This document shows, one piece after another, positions 35,855 to 47,466 of a stretch of DNA of 64,000 nt. The stretch is taken from contig WACJ01000101.1 in NCBI GenBank assembly GCA_008973525.1, positions 744,001-808,000 on the forward strand, read 5' to 3'. How positions within the stretch are numbered: position 1 is the first letter of the stretch; every line of letters begins with the position of its first letter. The stretch is from Stenopsyche tienmushanensis. Its lineage: Eukaryota; Arthropoda; Insecta; Trichoptera; Stenopsychidae. Both the position numbers and the translations under genes were made by a program. The notes under the pieces were generated by a model. That model saw only the letters and a list, made by a program, of their open reading frames with translations. It was not told the origin of the DNA and searched no databases.

Positions 35855-36265
35855 AGTAGAAACAGAGACGGAGAGCTTCCCCGCATACATCGCACGATTA
35901 TATAAATTGTTAGCCCAAGTTTATCGACTGATAATGATTTCGATTTCAACGGAATATTGTGTGCTATCGACAGTGTTTATTTATTTAATTGCTTCCTGTT
36001 CGTCGCTACTTGTTGAATGAGTCTTTGTCCAATTATCATTTCCTTGTAAAGCAGGAGCAAATTAATCAATTTTTTGTGTATTGTTTATGTAAAGAAATTA
36101 CGTAGTCTTGTATGCTATCAACAGTGTTTATTTACAATTGACTTTGCCTCGAACTGAAGATTGTCTTACGCTGATAGGAGCTGACAGAAAGTAATTGGTG
36201 TAAAGCGATTATGGCATTAATGACTTCATCGATTTTAAATTTGCTCACTCCTCAAAAGGCTAAAT
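35855..36265 (-). repeat. ~410-bp dispersed repeat, copy 2 (inverted)
   Basis: Complement of the 10.59-11.01 kb repeat. Within this copy the phrase gctatc(a/g)acagtgtttattt occurs twice (about 35963 and 36116), an internal duplication not clear in copy 1. Confidence 0.8.
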
Positions 36266-38690
36266 AAAGGTAATTGTTAAAACGAGTATGTTTGTGTCAC
36301 CAAATGACCACATCCAAACTCTTGTTTTTGAAAAGATGGAAATTGAATGCTAAATTATGTCAGAAATCTTTAAAAATTAAACAGATTTAGAGTGAATTAT
36401 ACTAAAAATAGGGAATAAATATCGTAGGCAGACGATGTGGAGAGGAAAATAGATGATACATAGGTGAAAAAAAGCCAAGGTAGATAGATGGACAAATAAG
36501 AAAGAGCTTAATGTATGAGATATTAATATAATGCATTCGCCTGCATAGCGGGGGTGCAGCATTAGCAAAATTAAGACATCATATGCAATATTGTAAATGG
36601 AATCTTGTTAAACTTTAGTAAGCTCAACTTTGCGCCTTTCGTCCAAATATCCGCAGGGTTTTACTTAAGAAAACCTATGCTATGTGAGTAACTAATTCCC
36701 TTTCTCGCCAAGGGGCAAATAAATGGGCATGTGGAGCCCATAGCAGAGTGGAAAGTTGAGAAGGCTTTTGCGATTTGGTAGTAAGTAAATTAGCAACGTT
36801 ACGTTCAGTAGGTACACTTGAAATGGAAGAAGAGGGGCGAAGAAAGAGCGAACAATTTGAATACATCTCCTGAGAATCAATTATTACGTTTTTATCCCAA
36901 TAAAATTACGAAAACGAGTGCAAATGTATTTTTTCATCAATTATTTTTGGTGGTAATGAAAAACTTCTTGTTATTCAGGAAAAATGTATACGTCCAAAAA
37001 AGTTACTGTTTGGTGTGCATTTTGGGTAAATTAAATCATTGGGTCACATTTGCACACATATGTTCCTACCGTGAATACTGAGCGATATCTTCACACTTAG
37101 GAGTCACATTTGTGTGTCCCTATATAGTATTTATTTTTAACAGCAGCATCGTCGCACCTTCGCAGAAATTAATAAGATAGAGTCGACCGATAGTCTTGAT
37201 AGCGGAAAGATGTGTTCTTCTTGCTGGCATCACCTATTGTCTCGCAGCTGGGATCTCTCTCTGAGTAAAATAAAGAACTTGACCGATATGAATGACTTTT
37301 GATCTCTCTTCAACATCTTTTTGGATAGATTTGATACAGCTGTTGAAATTTAAGCGCAACCATTTGATTTTGTGTTTCATTTGATTTTAGCGTCCATCTT
37401 TTATAAAACGTGACTTTAAGTATTTATTTTCAAGTGAATGAAATGTTTATCTTGCGGTAGGTCTGCGCATCATCTCTTGAATATTGTAGGTCTGATAAAA
37501 AAGCAAGGAGTAAAAAAGAATCGTGTCTGCCCTTATAAATTTAGTGAGAAGAATCGCAGACTAATGTCTGGAGGCAAGTTCATGGAATCTGAAGTGTGCT
37601 CGTGTTCACCCTTTTAATAGAGGAGGTTCTCGGTGTATTGGCTTACGAGGGTGGGTTTATAAACTTTGCATTTATATGGAGCAAAAAGAGTGTTGATTGA
37701 TGAAATGAGATTCCGCGTCCCGGTGAGTGGTATCACTTGTCGCCCTGAAAGCTCCGGATAGAGTTTCATAATTTTGTATCGGGAGGGGCTCTGCTCGCGA
37801 GCTTTCCATAAGTGAATTAAACTCACCTTTTAGCGGGGCCCCAACTTTATTTCGGCAGTATTGATTCTCAAGTGAAATGATAAAAGTTTTTCGAGGTAAG
37901 CGGCAAATGGCTAAATTCAATATAGGGCCCTCTCACTCACTTAGAGACGGATTCAGACATATGAAATTGCCTCCCCCTACCTCAATACATTCTCACTTTG
38001 ACTTTTGCCCTTAATATACCTGGTTTATTACCAATTCCAATCATAAATGAAGCTAGACTCTTTAAAACTGCTGCTCCTATCTAGATGCAGTCGACATATG
38101 ATAACAGTACTCAAATCAACGCATTAAATACATTGATTATTTTAATTAAACACTATAAAGATAAGCGTTCTCATATGGTAATAGTAATCAATTTCAAATG
38201 ATCACTCTGTATTTGTTAGATTTTATTAATACAATAACATAAGGTATGGCTATTGTAATGAGACTGAGTTCAAATGAATAGAACCACATCACAAGACAGA
38301 TAATGGATGTCAATCTTTTAATTTTGGTTGAGTATCTACAATCATAGCAAGCTTCAATCGGGTTTCATTATTAATTCGTTCTCGATTCTCAAAATTCAGA
38401 AGAAGGCAAAAATGTTTGATCTAACGCTTTCAGGAAGGTTGTTGGTTGAAAATCTTGGTCAAAAACCCGTGCTATTTCATCCGTCTATGAACATGATCAT
38501 GTTTAAAAAAAGGTTCGTCATTATAAAGTCTCGCAGTTGGAATCCCTTTCTCTGCTTGAAATTTCTTGCAATTTTTTTTACTGACTTTATACAACTCTAC
38601 GGTGTATTTTTCTTGGATCTGATAAATGATGAATGGACGATGCTATTCAAAATGAAATTGAATAAGACTGCAGAATATTTTGAATACAGA
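36266..38690. other. Intergenic, no gene recognised
   Basis: Several overlapping short frames on both strands at 36.4-37.9 kb and a 129-residue frame at 38328-38717 that runs into the inverted repeat. None shows a known motif. Confidence 0.45.
37165..37215 (+). repeat. Short two-copy block, copy 1
   Basis: gagtcgaccgatagtcttga and tagcggaaagatgtgttctt closely match 63108-63148. Confidence 0.45.
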
Positions 38691-38815
38691 ATAAAACCCC
38701 TAATCACCTTAAATTAATATTTTTTTAGTCATCATTTAACTTTTTTAACCGAATGTAATTTTTCGGTACACTCATTACTTTGTAGAAATGTGCGCTCCAT
38801 GATTAGGGGTTTTAT
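38691..38815. repeat. 125-bp inverted-repeat unit (foldback MITE candidate)
   Basis: ataaaacccctaatca (38691-38706) is the exact complement of tgattaggggttttat (38800-38815). The inside is AT-rich. No target duplication is clear. Confidence 0.5.
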
Positions 38816-38880
38816 GTTTTTTACGATTTTCATCAGTTTTATTGCTTTTATCGGCCATTTAAATGAAGCATAACGGTTGG

Positions 38881-38940
38881 TAGTCTCGTGGCTTAGCTAT
38901 CAGACTCATAAACATCTTGGGTTCAAATTTACAAGAGCTG
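38881..38940 (+). repeat. Second tRNA-like sequence (Met-like), possibly a SINE head
   Basis: tagtctcgtggcttagctat, cagactcataaacatcttgg, gttcaaatttacaagagctg. Has an A-box-like stretch (TGGCTTAGCTATCAGAC), CAT at the anticodon position and a B box GGTTCAAATT. The acceptor stem pairs poorly, so a functional tRNA is unlikely. Confidence 0.4.
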
Positions 38941-39068
38941 TGGTCGGGACTACGTTTTTAAAATGTATAAATGTTGGAAAAACGAAGTGGCAGGCGATTG
39001 ACTTTTACATTATGTAACGAAACGCTTCATTATTAACACATAAGTGTACTTGGTAACTTATTTACTTA

Positions 39069-39561
39069 GGGTCTTTCAATAAAATGCTCAATTTTTAAAT
39101 ATAAATAACAAGTTGTATGTCAGATATCCACTCATTTTAATTTTAAAGATTATTTAATGGCATTAAGTATAAAATATAATGTTCAAACATCCGTCGCGGC
39201 TTTGCTTAGTGGCACGTATTCAGGAGATTTTGTTGCATAAATCTGGCTGAATTTGTTGGATTGTGTTCGTTATATTAACTTTGAGAGCATTAATTATTTG
39301 CGGTTTATACGCATAGATATACGATAATGATGTTCCAAAGGAAGAAGTCTAAAGGCGTCAAATCACACGATATTGGTGGCCATTTCATGTCGTTGCCGCT
39401 CGTGAAGAATGTCGTTCGTGACATGCGCTGTATGGTGCGTATAGTCTTTCATGATAATTTGCCATATACTATTGAATAATTCACAATCAAATTAAGAGAT
39501 ATTGGTTTAACAACATGGCTGTTATAACCCAACCAATTTTAAGCGCCCCTATTGAAAGACC
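39069..39561 (-). mobile_element. Tc1/mariner-family deletion derivative with both inverted repeats
   Basis: Left end gggtctttcaataaaatgct and right end (reverse) ggtctttcaataggggcgct are both present, about 493 bp apart; TA precedes the left end, but the base context on the right has drifted. Contains subterminal family sequence and a short transposase-derived core with no open frame. Confidence 0.8.
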
Positions 39562-39633
39562 ATGGAAAGAGAGAGAGAGAATCATGTGGAAGCAATGTAT
39601 CCATGAGCTGCGCTATCTTTACTGTGTGCGGGT

Positions 39634-39700
39634 GTGTCCTACTTTATTATATATTACACAAACACATCTTCATCTTTTGACTACCAATTTCAATTTATAT
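39634..39700 (-). repeat. AT-rich dispersed repeat, copy 4
   Basis: ttattatatattacacaaac then acatcttcatcttttgact, the complement of the 13.74 kb core. Confidence 0.65.
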
Positions 39701-40540
39701 TAGTTCAAATTTACTCAAAATCTGTTCTTCAGCAATATTTCTATAAAATCAAACAATGTCTGCTAAAATGTTTTTCAGATTGCAACCATAATTTTCTGTG
39801 CTTGTTTGAATGCATGTTGCAATTTTTAATTTATTCTAATACCAATGAAACCAATTTTATGATGGGAAATTCGAAGGATAATTTTAGGGGAATTAAAAAA
39901 TATAAATATGTAATTTTTTTGGGTCAATAAAATGTTTAAACCGATTTTTTTTATAAAAAAAGCGTATTAAACTATCGATTTTTATACGAGGGCCAAACAC
40001 GGTGGACACGTTGAAGTTTGAGAATGTATAGCTGCAGAAGCCAACAAGGGAGCATAAATTTCCCATAAAAGAATGGACCGAGTTCTGGAAAAACATTTTT
40101 TTTAAAACCGATCGCAAGAAAGATGGGCGAAATCGAGCTGAAGTACAAAAAATTGGCATCATTAAATATTCCTGAATGTGGTCGAGGAGTATGTCGAAAA
40201 AAATGTACACCATTAGAAAAATGAATTTATTTTGCTCGATAAATTTAGACAATGGTAGTCTTATGTAGAATGCCATTTTGTCTTGAATTTTTGCGTATTA
40301 AAACGTTATTCCAACATTGCTAAAACATTTTCTTTGATGGGCCAAACTGAAATATTTATATTTTTATTTATACAAATCGAAATTTAAATATAGTATTCAT
40401 CTTCTTAAGATATCATTTTGTTGTCCGATGATGGCATTTTACATAAGCAACTTTTCCCGGGAAAAGGTTTTGTAAATGGAGGTTTTTCATTGTCTTCCAC
40501 TCATATGCTTCTAAATTCTTTAGTTGATTGAGATTTTTTC

Positions 40541-40608
40541 GATAATCTGGATTTCATCAACTGAACCTTTATAGTAAGAGTCCAGAATCTAAAACACTAT
40601 ATCAATTT
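40541..40608 (-). repeat. tRNA-derived SINE-like fragment, copy 3
   Basis: gataatctggatttcatcaa, ctgaacctttatagtaagag, tccagaatctaaaacacta: the complement of the same family, with a damaged B box. A fourth copy follows 30 bases later. Confidence 0.5.
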
Positions 40609-40638
40609 TTGGAGGATTGACACAATTAATAAGGTGTA

Positions 40639-40700
40639 TAATCTGGATTTGAGTCTATGAGCCTTTATAATAAATCTGAGAATTAACGCCTCGTACCAAC
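40639..40700 (-). repeat. tRNA-derived SINE-like fragment, copy 4
   Basis: ataatctggatttgagtcta, gagcctttataataaatctg, then cctcgtaccaac. Same orientation as copy 3, so the two form a head-to-tail pair. Confidence 0.5.
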
Positions 40701-40822
40701 ATAAGAAATTTACATTATTTACATATTAATTAATATATATATTAGGGGTAACGGATGAAAATGTCGTTTTTTAAATAAAAAAAGTCAACTTATATAATAA
40801 TATAATATTAATTCAAATAGAA

Positions 40823-40884
40823 AAAAATCTCACAGACAACTCGTTTTATCTAAATATTGAGCCTCCTTATTAAAATACCATGTT
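40823..40884 (+). mobile_element. Tc1/mariner-family 3' end scrap
   Basis: aaaaatctcacagacaactc followed by gttttatctaaatattgagc matches the last ~60 bases of the family, with a degraded inverted repeat. Confidence 0.55.
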
Positions 40885-42329
40885 AACCTCTCGAAATGTT
40901 GAATTTTCCTTTAAAATATGCTTATTTGGTACAAATTTTTCAGTTTGAAATAGCGAAGCAATAAGTTATGATTTACAATGAATTGATTGATTGAAACACG
41001 AATGATGATCCGCCAAGTCACGGCATACGCTCAGTATTGAATGCATTTGATCATGAATGTTTTTTTTTTGTTAATAATGTAATCTAATTGATATTGAGAG
41101 TCAGTCTATTTAGAAGTTTTAAGGTTTTAGCTGTGATTTTCAACTCGAACGGATTTCGATTATTCATTTTTTTTGGCAAAAAAGCACCCAAAGAACGCCT
41201 AAAAGTGACAACGATAATAAAATGGTAATTTATGTCGGCCGCAAGACGCGAAGACTATATCAAATTAGCCGAGAACAATTTGTACATAAGAATGCCATTA
41301 CGCCATCGTGCTGTACAATATGCAATATGACAATTTTCCACGACGAAGAAAAATAATTTTAAAAATGTACATATATTTCGAAAGCGACGATTCGAAAAGA
41401 CCATTACCAGAGGATTTGAAGAGCACTGCTTGAAACAATATATGGAGGTTTCAGTCTGACAAGCTTATTTCATTATTTTCCTGTGACTTTTTACTCCGCC
41501 CTAAGCGATCCGTTTGCGACCACGCCTTTGGGAGACATTTCTATTTTTTTCCCCAGAAACATTTCTTCTTCATCATCAATTTAACTCTCAAAACTCTTTA
41601 TGTACCGGTTTTTAGAAGATCTTCCTTTGATAGCGGCCCACTTATACATTCGGTCGTAAAACGCCGAAGAATTCATTCTGCTCGTAAGGAACCGCAATTT
41701 TTCCTACTTAAATGTCGGATTCCACTATAAGATACACGAATGATAATAAAAAATATGGGCTTAAAAATTAAGTTATCATGAAATGTGAGCCCTTCACCGG
41801 AATTCCATAAAACTTCCATTTATCACTCAACCATTCTGAAAGCTAATTTAGAGCATTTCAATGGATTCACCATAAAGCGCCTACATAAATGACTTGCTCA
41901 AATATTACATACATTTTTATATCCACGTTATCATTAAACCATGTCACAATCATTCCTACAAACGCTGAAGCATTATATGCAAGAATGCTTATCGTAACCA
42001 TTTGATATTATAAATAATAAAAGACAATTCAAGCGATTCTTCAATTTTTGCTAGATCAATGTTACTAATATTTTTGGATATAAAATAGCAAAATGTTACG
42101 ATTTTTACCATTATTTTGCATCTTATTTGCAATAAAAATCACACTTTAAACAATAATATTTTCTCAGAATTAACTATATGTTCATTAAAATTAAATATAA
42201 AATCTTTATAATAATTAGTTAAGAACTTTTTGAGTTAGAGTTCCCGCCAGTTGAAAAAAAGTTGTTTCGAGAAAAACGCGTTTGAAAATAAAATTACCGA
42301 AAACGAGAAATTTAAGACAGTAATACATG

Positions 42330-42870
42330 ATATAAATTACCTAGCGGCTAATCAGCTATTGCAAGACTTTATATCAACTCTTCGTCTTCTTCATACGTGT
42401 AATTTTGAGCTTGTAACTCCTCTTTTGGAGCTTTCCGAGCTTCCTTGGTTTCCTTGGCGCTTGGTTGATGCTCTGCTCATCCATTTGCCGTACATAATTA
42501 AATCTCTGCGAGCCAACAACTACTTTCAGCTCATTTATAATCATTACATGAATTGAATTCTCATCATTGAACAAGGCAAAAACCAAAAATGCTACAACTT
42601 CGATTAATTTTAGGCCAGAATATAGTTGCTTTAGAGCCAATCGCCAAATGTCAAGTTGAAACTTTGGTTTGCATTCTGCGTGTAACCACGTAAACATCTC
42701 TTTAGTAATTCATCTTTCAACAAATCTTATATATATTGGAAGAACTTATTTCTGAAATTCGGAGGTGCAATTGAGAAAAGTGCACTTCAGGTTCCGTTCC
42801 AAGCGTTTTTGCTCTTTTTTCTGGCACTTGCATCTTCACTAAAACTTTTCTTGATGTGTCGATTTCCGCG
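42330..42870 (-). pseudogene. C-terminal remnant of a Mutator/Kolobok-type transposase
   Basis: On the - strand DELLKRCLRGYTQNANQSFN appears around 42720-42660. After a frameshift comes WRLALKQLYSGLKLIEVVAF, then the stretch ending QRFNYVRQMDEQSINQA and an acidic end YEEDEE. The order RCLRG-TQN-NE, W--CPK-like, MD--RI-QAERKA matches the C-terminal half of this transposase type (Pfam Mutator-like domain, from memory). Stops to the right (42720-42870) mark further decayed sequence. No inverted repeats were found. Confidence 0.65.
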
Positions 42871-43569
42871 GAAGGAATTGTTACATGGTTTGCTACATCA
42901 GTTTGAGGTATCCTGTTTTCCTTTCGAATAAGATTATATTTTGACTTCTAACTTTCAACACATTAGGAAGACTAGAGCTAAACTGATGATAACCGACGCT
43001 CTATTGAAACGATACCAACGATTCTAGTACCTTTTAGTTAAGAACTCGGTTCTAAGAATTTACAAATTAGAACGACTGTAGATATCTTCCTCTTCTTCCA
43101 TTTCTGTTTTCTTCCCGTAATACAGGGGTATAGAACTAGGTAGTGAACAAGGGTCTACTGTGCGGCCACTTCGTACTGCGTGTTGCGGGCTCCAATACCG
43201 ATTTGCGTTCACTATAGTGCTCATAACATCGGAAAAAATCGGAATTTTGTTGTGAAACTTTGAAAACATATTCTTGAATAGTTTTACCAACAATTTATAA
43301 AATAAAAAATAAATCGATTTTTCGAATCGTCTAAACTGGTTTCCCCCTTTAAAGTTGAAGCAAATCCATTTAAATCTATTCAACAAATAGCAGATACAAC
43401 ATTTGAATGATGAAAACAAATTTATACAGGTTCGAATGTGTAAAGAATTTATAAAATTAGAAATAAATTCAATATATCTTCGATATTTTGTGTTAGAGGA
43501 TGGGCTATATATTCGAATCAACAGTGGATTTCTAAAGAGCAGATATCACCAGGAACTAATTTACTTACA

Positions 43570-44210
43570 CAGGGCCTTACAATAATAACGCTAATTTTTT
43601 AAATATGAACAAAACAAGTTTTGCGTGAGATATGCACTTAATTTGAATTTATTTAAAAGAATATTTTATGACATTAAGTATGGAAATATCGTTCAAATGT
43701 CTGCCGCGATTTTTCTTGGTGGCACGTTATCAGGAGGTCAAATTTTTGATGACTTTGTTACATAAATCTGATTGAATTAGCTGGACGGCGTTAGCTATAT
43801 TGACTTTGAAGGCATCATTTATTTGCGATTTATACGCCTGTGGCTTAAGATAGTCTCAAGGGAAGAAGTCTAAAGTCTAATCGCACGTGATAACCATGCC
43901 CTCAAATCGTACGTACTGAATGTCCATCGTGGCATGCGCTTTGTGGCATGTGGCGCCGTTCTGTTGGAACCACATATCATCCGTATCAATATCATCCAGT
44001 TTTAGGCCATAATTTTTATTTTTATGATCGATGTGTAGCGTTCGCCGTTTTGGAAGAAGTACGAACCGATGATTCCGCTGGCTCAAAATCCGCACCAACA
44101 AGTGACTTTCTCGGGATGTATTTGGTGCTGGTGCATCCTTGTTTAGCTGCAGGTGGAAGACAACAGGAAACACTACATAAAAATGATTTAAACCCAATAA
44201 AGTCTCCTAT
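43570..44210 (-). pseudogene. Tc1/mariner-family element, transposase fragment
   Basis: The degraded inverted repeat acagggccttacaataataa is at the left. The - strand frame 44197-43877 keeps LDDIDTDDMWFQQNGATCHKA (second catalytic Asp, written Gln-Asn here: QQNG instead of QQDG), then HATMDI and FEGMVI. The next scraps to the left encode the DFFLW-Y region in other frames. The catalytic Asp to Asn change and the indels show it is dead. Sequence right of about 44000 may belong to another repeat. Confidence 0.78.
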
Positions 44211-44605
44211 GAAGTTGTCCATCTATCTCCGAAGATGAATATAGTACGATAAGAAAAAGGAAGCACGAGAATTGGACATATTTTTCACATCTATGCATCA
44301 GTATGTAAATTTTGCAAATGAGCTTCGTAAAAGAATATTTTTGAACATATTTATGACATTGATCCAATAATTAATAAAGGAATTGGATAAAATTCTAATT
44401 ATTAACCCCGAACGTATAAAAACCAAATTGCAAAGGTAGTTTTGTATTGTTTGTTTTAAATTTTTGTTGTTGTAAGTGTAAATCAAACTGATGCTCGCAT
44501 ACCAGAATTTTCGTTTTAATAATATTTTAGTTAAATATAATGTTTGTGATTTTTGTGATGTGCTTTTATATGATATATTAAATTATACGTTATCATATCA
44601 TATCA

Positions 44606-44700
44606 AGTGAGCACACGTTGCGATTTCTGTAGCCGAACAACGCGGCAATCAACAACTGCCGCGGCGATTTCATCATTGCAACAAATATGAAATAAACAGA
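44606..44700 (+). repeat. Repeat family with cgcggcaatc core, copy 3
   Basis: gttgcgatttctgtagccga, acaacgcggcaatcaacaac, then tatgaaataaacagag. Confidence 0.65.
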
Positions 44701-46809
44701 GTTTTCATTTAATTGGATCGATTTACACTTTGATCATTGCCAATAATAAGAGATGCATCGTGTGTTTTTTTAAGCTTGAATTTCATATTCACACTTCGAA
44801 AATTGTTATTGAAGCAGATACGCACACAGAGTAGAGTTTAAGTAAAAAGCACCATTTTTGTAACTTTTATAATAAATATAGATAATAGCTTCAGGAGAGT
44901 GTTAAGCTCGAAACAAAGCTGAAAGTTCAAAAGCTCCAAGCACTCGATAATTAATGCTTAATTTAATGAATATTCGCAACCCGTCGAAGGTCTGATTGCA
45001 TTAACGCAGTTAATGAAAGCTTTCAGTACATTTAATTAAGTCTTTATGGAATGGAGCCCATCTGCAACCTAGAGCCTGGCTACATGTAATGCAATACCCA
45101 TTTGTTTACCCACCGTGACATAGGGTGACCCCAATGTATCTCATATGCTTGTATTCAATTCATCAAACGATAGAAATTTGCATATGACATACCCAATATC
45201 AAAGAAATCGGACTCATCGATTGAATATTATGCCTTTTAAAAGAGCTAATAGGATAAAATTTCACTCTTAGGTTGCAATTCATCAGTATGGATAAGTTAT
45301 AAATGAGCTTTGTGAATCGTTTTGAAACATCTTCCAATCAAAACGTTATGTGAGTTACGTATAAGAATACACAGTTGGCTAAAAGCTGAGTTTGTGTATT
45401 TTTAGGCTAACGATTACTTATGAGACTTATGAGATATTTTTGACATTAAATAATATCTTTGTTTTTAATAACGCTTTGAAAGTTCAACCGATGATGGAGT
45501 AACTGACAAAAGTAATATTGTGAGCCTATACGTGTGGTCACTTCATTGCAATCGGCATGGTAATAAACCATGCATAAGAAACCACGCTCGTGAAATCAGC
45601 CCATTAATATGCGAGATTCTGTATCACTCGAGTCCGAACGCATATATGCGCGATTACTCATCAACAAGCAGAATTTACATTGCATTCGATCCGTGATCAG
45701 TGATTTAGCGGTGTTATGGTAAGTTTAAGATAAGGCTTATATGTGTATAAAATTTAGAAAATAGTGATATTCCTACTGATGAATAATAATGAGATCTAAT
45801 GTCGGACCGAAAGTCTTAGGATTATGTAATTTTTCGCGCTCGGATTATTACAACCATGAAAATGGTGCAGATGTAAAGTGAAGGGGAATACCAAATAATT
45901 GATTGTGCAAATCTAGTTAATCATCGCATACAAAAGGTCATAAGCGGTATATGACATAATTGAATATTTAGGTTGGTGATGTCAAACGGTGATAAGCGAC
46001 TTGGCATTGTCTCCAGAGGCGCACCCGATACGCACACTACACCCCTGGAACGTGCCCGGACACACACACACACGCCCCCCTTTACAAACACACTTATTTC
46101 CATGTCGTATACATTATTCATGAATATATTACATAAATCACAAATGGGATATCTTCTTAAAGAACGTGTATACGGGGCATGTGTACTAGTCGGCTACGTG
46201 GGCTGCATGGGCGTAGTCACGTAACATCGTCCATTATTTATAAAGGACTACACCCCTCGTTCCCGATTGCACACTTTGGCTATCATCAAAGCACTTCATA
46301 TCGGAGATCATGTCGAATTTAAAAAAAAAAGAAATGCTCGACACACTTGTAATTATTAATCGTAACCAGCAAACGAATGACGATGCTCCGTAGGGGTTAA
46401 ATCGGACGCTTCCATATTCGATAAAATCGACGGCATTACATATGATAAAGGAGCCTATAAACAATTTCGACCCTGAGGAAAATTTCCTGGAAAATAGGGT
46501 GGGAGGTTAATATACGAGCAAAGAAATCGCCCCCTAAATTTCCGTATTTTATGAACAATTTTGATTTGAATGAACAGATTTAATTCAATTATAAAACCTG
46601 TATTGTTGCTATGGGCTGAATAAATGCGTATTATTGCGCATATATGCAAAATAATGAGTTTTTTCATCAAGACAGTGACGCAAATTGGAGCGCGCGATTG
46701 CATTTAATCTGAGTGCATTGCTGACCTATCCTCGACTTCGATCATCCTAAGGTCATCATGCTTAGATAAATCGATGCAATATCATTAATTTATATACGTT
46801 TATATAAAT
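44701..46809. other. Intergenic, no gene recognised
   Basis: Contains the CA run at 46.06 kb and a GC-richer patch at 45.97-46.22 kb. Frames are low-complexity or overlapping. Confidence 0.5.
46059..46073. repeat. Short CA microsatellite
   Basis: A run of about seven CA units, followed by a C-rich stretch. The neighbouring frames on both strands are low-complexity and not genes. Confidence 0.6.
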
Positions 46810-47466
46810 CATGGCGGCCACGTTGTTGTTGAAGCATCATTTATCAAATTTATAGTGAATTATTCAATAATTTATGGCAAATTATCACGAGGGGTTATAT
46901 CTTTGAACAACGTGTTCAAATTATCAAAATGTTGTTTTCAAAATCAGTTCGAGAAACGTTCCGCGCATTTCGTGATTTTTATCCTCGCTACAACCGTCCT
47001 GCCAAATCGACGTTTGATGGCCAAATTCGAATCAATTTGTACGATAAATAATCAGCTAATACCTATACGTCATCGAAACGCAAGGTCTGCTGAAAATATC
47101 GCTGCTGTGCGTGAGAGTGTACGGGAAAACCCGAGGCAGTCAATTTATTGTCGTTCATAAGAATTGGATTTGCACTCATATAAAATCCGAAATTATCGGA
47201 TTTGGGATAATATAAATCCACACGAGATACAACAACATCAAATGCAACCCAGGAAATTTGTCGTTTGTCGTGGATTTTGGTCTGGAGAGCGCTATAGATC
47301 GATGATAAGCAACTTCTTGTGGTCCTAACTGGATGACATTAATACCGACTATAGTTTTACCAGGACAGAAGCTATGTGCCACACAGAGTATGCCACTATG
47401 GGCATTTTGCATGAGCGATTTGAGGGCATGATTACAAATTGAGCGCCCTTATTGATAAACCCTATA
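46810..47466 (+). pseudogene. Tc1/mariner-family element with the best preserved HTH region
   Basis: The + strand keeps most of the N-terminal helix-turn-helix domain, split by frameshifts: VRETFRAFRDFYPRYNRPAKS in one frame, then RHRNARSAENIAAVRESVREN in another. This arrangement is typical of DUF4817-type HTH transposases. After a gap it resumes with TMGILHERFEGMIT and a right inverted repeat (gagcgcccttattgataaac). The left inverted repeat is not visible. Confidence 0.8.

Noticed and set aside
38328..38717. 129-codon frame on the + strand
   Set aside because: Low-complexity Lys/Phe/Leu composition expected in AT-rich DNA, and it ends inside an inverted-repeat unit.
43060..43521. 153-codon frame on the - strand
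   Set aside because: No known motif; the acidic run (EMEEEEDIY) is low complexity. Could be an extension of transposon debris, but I cannot support it.
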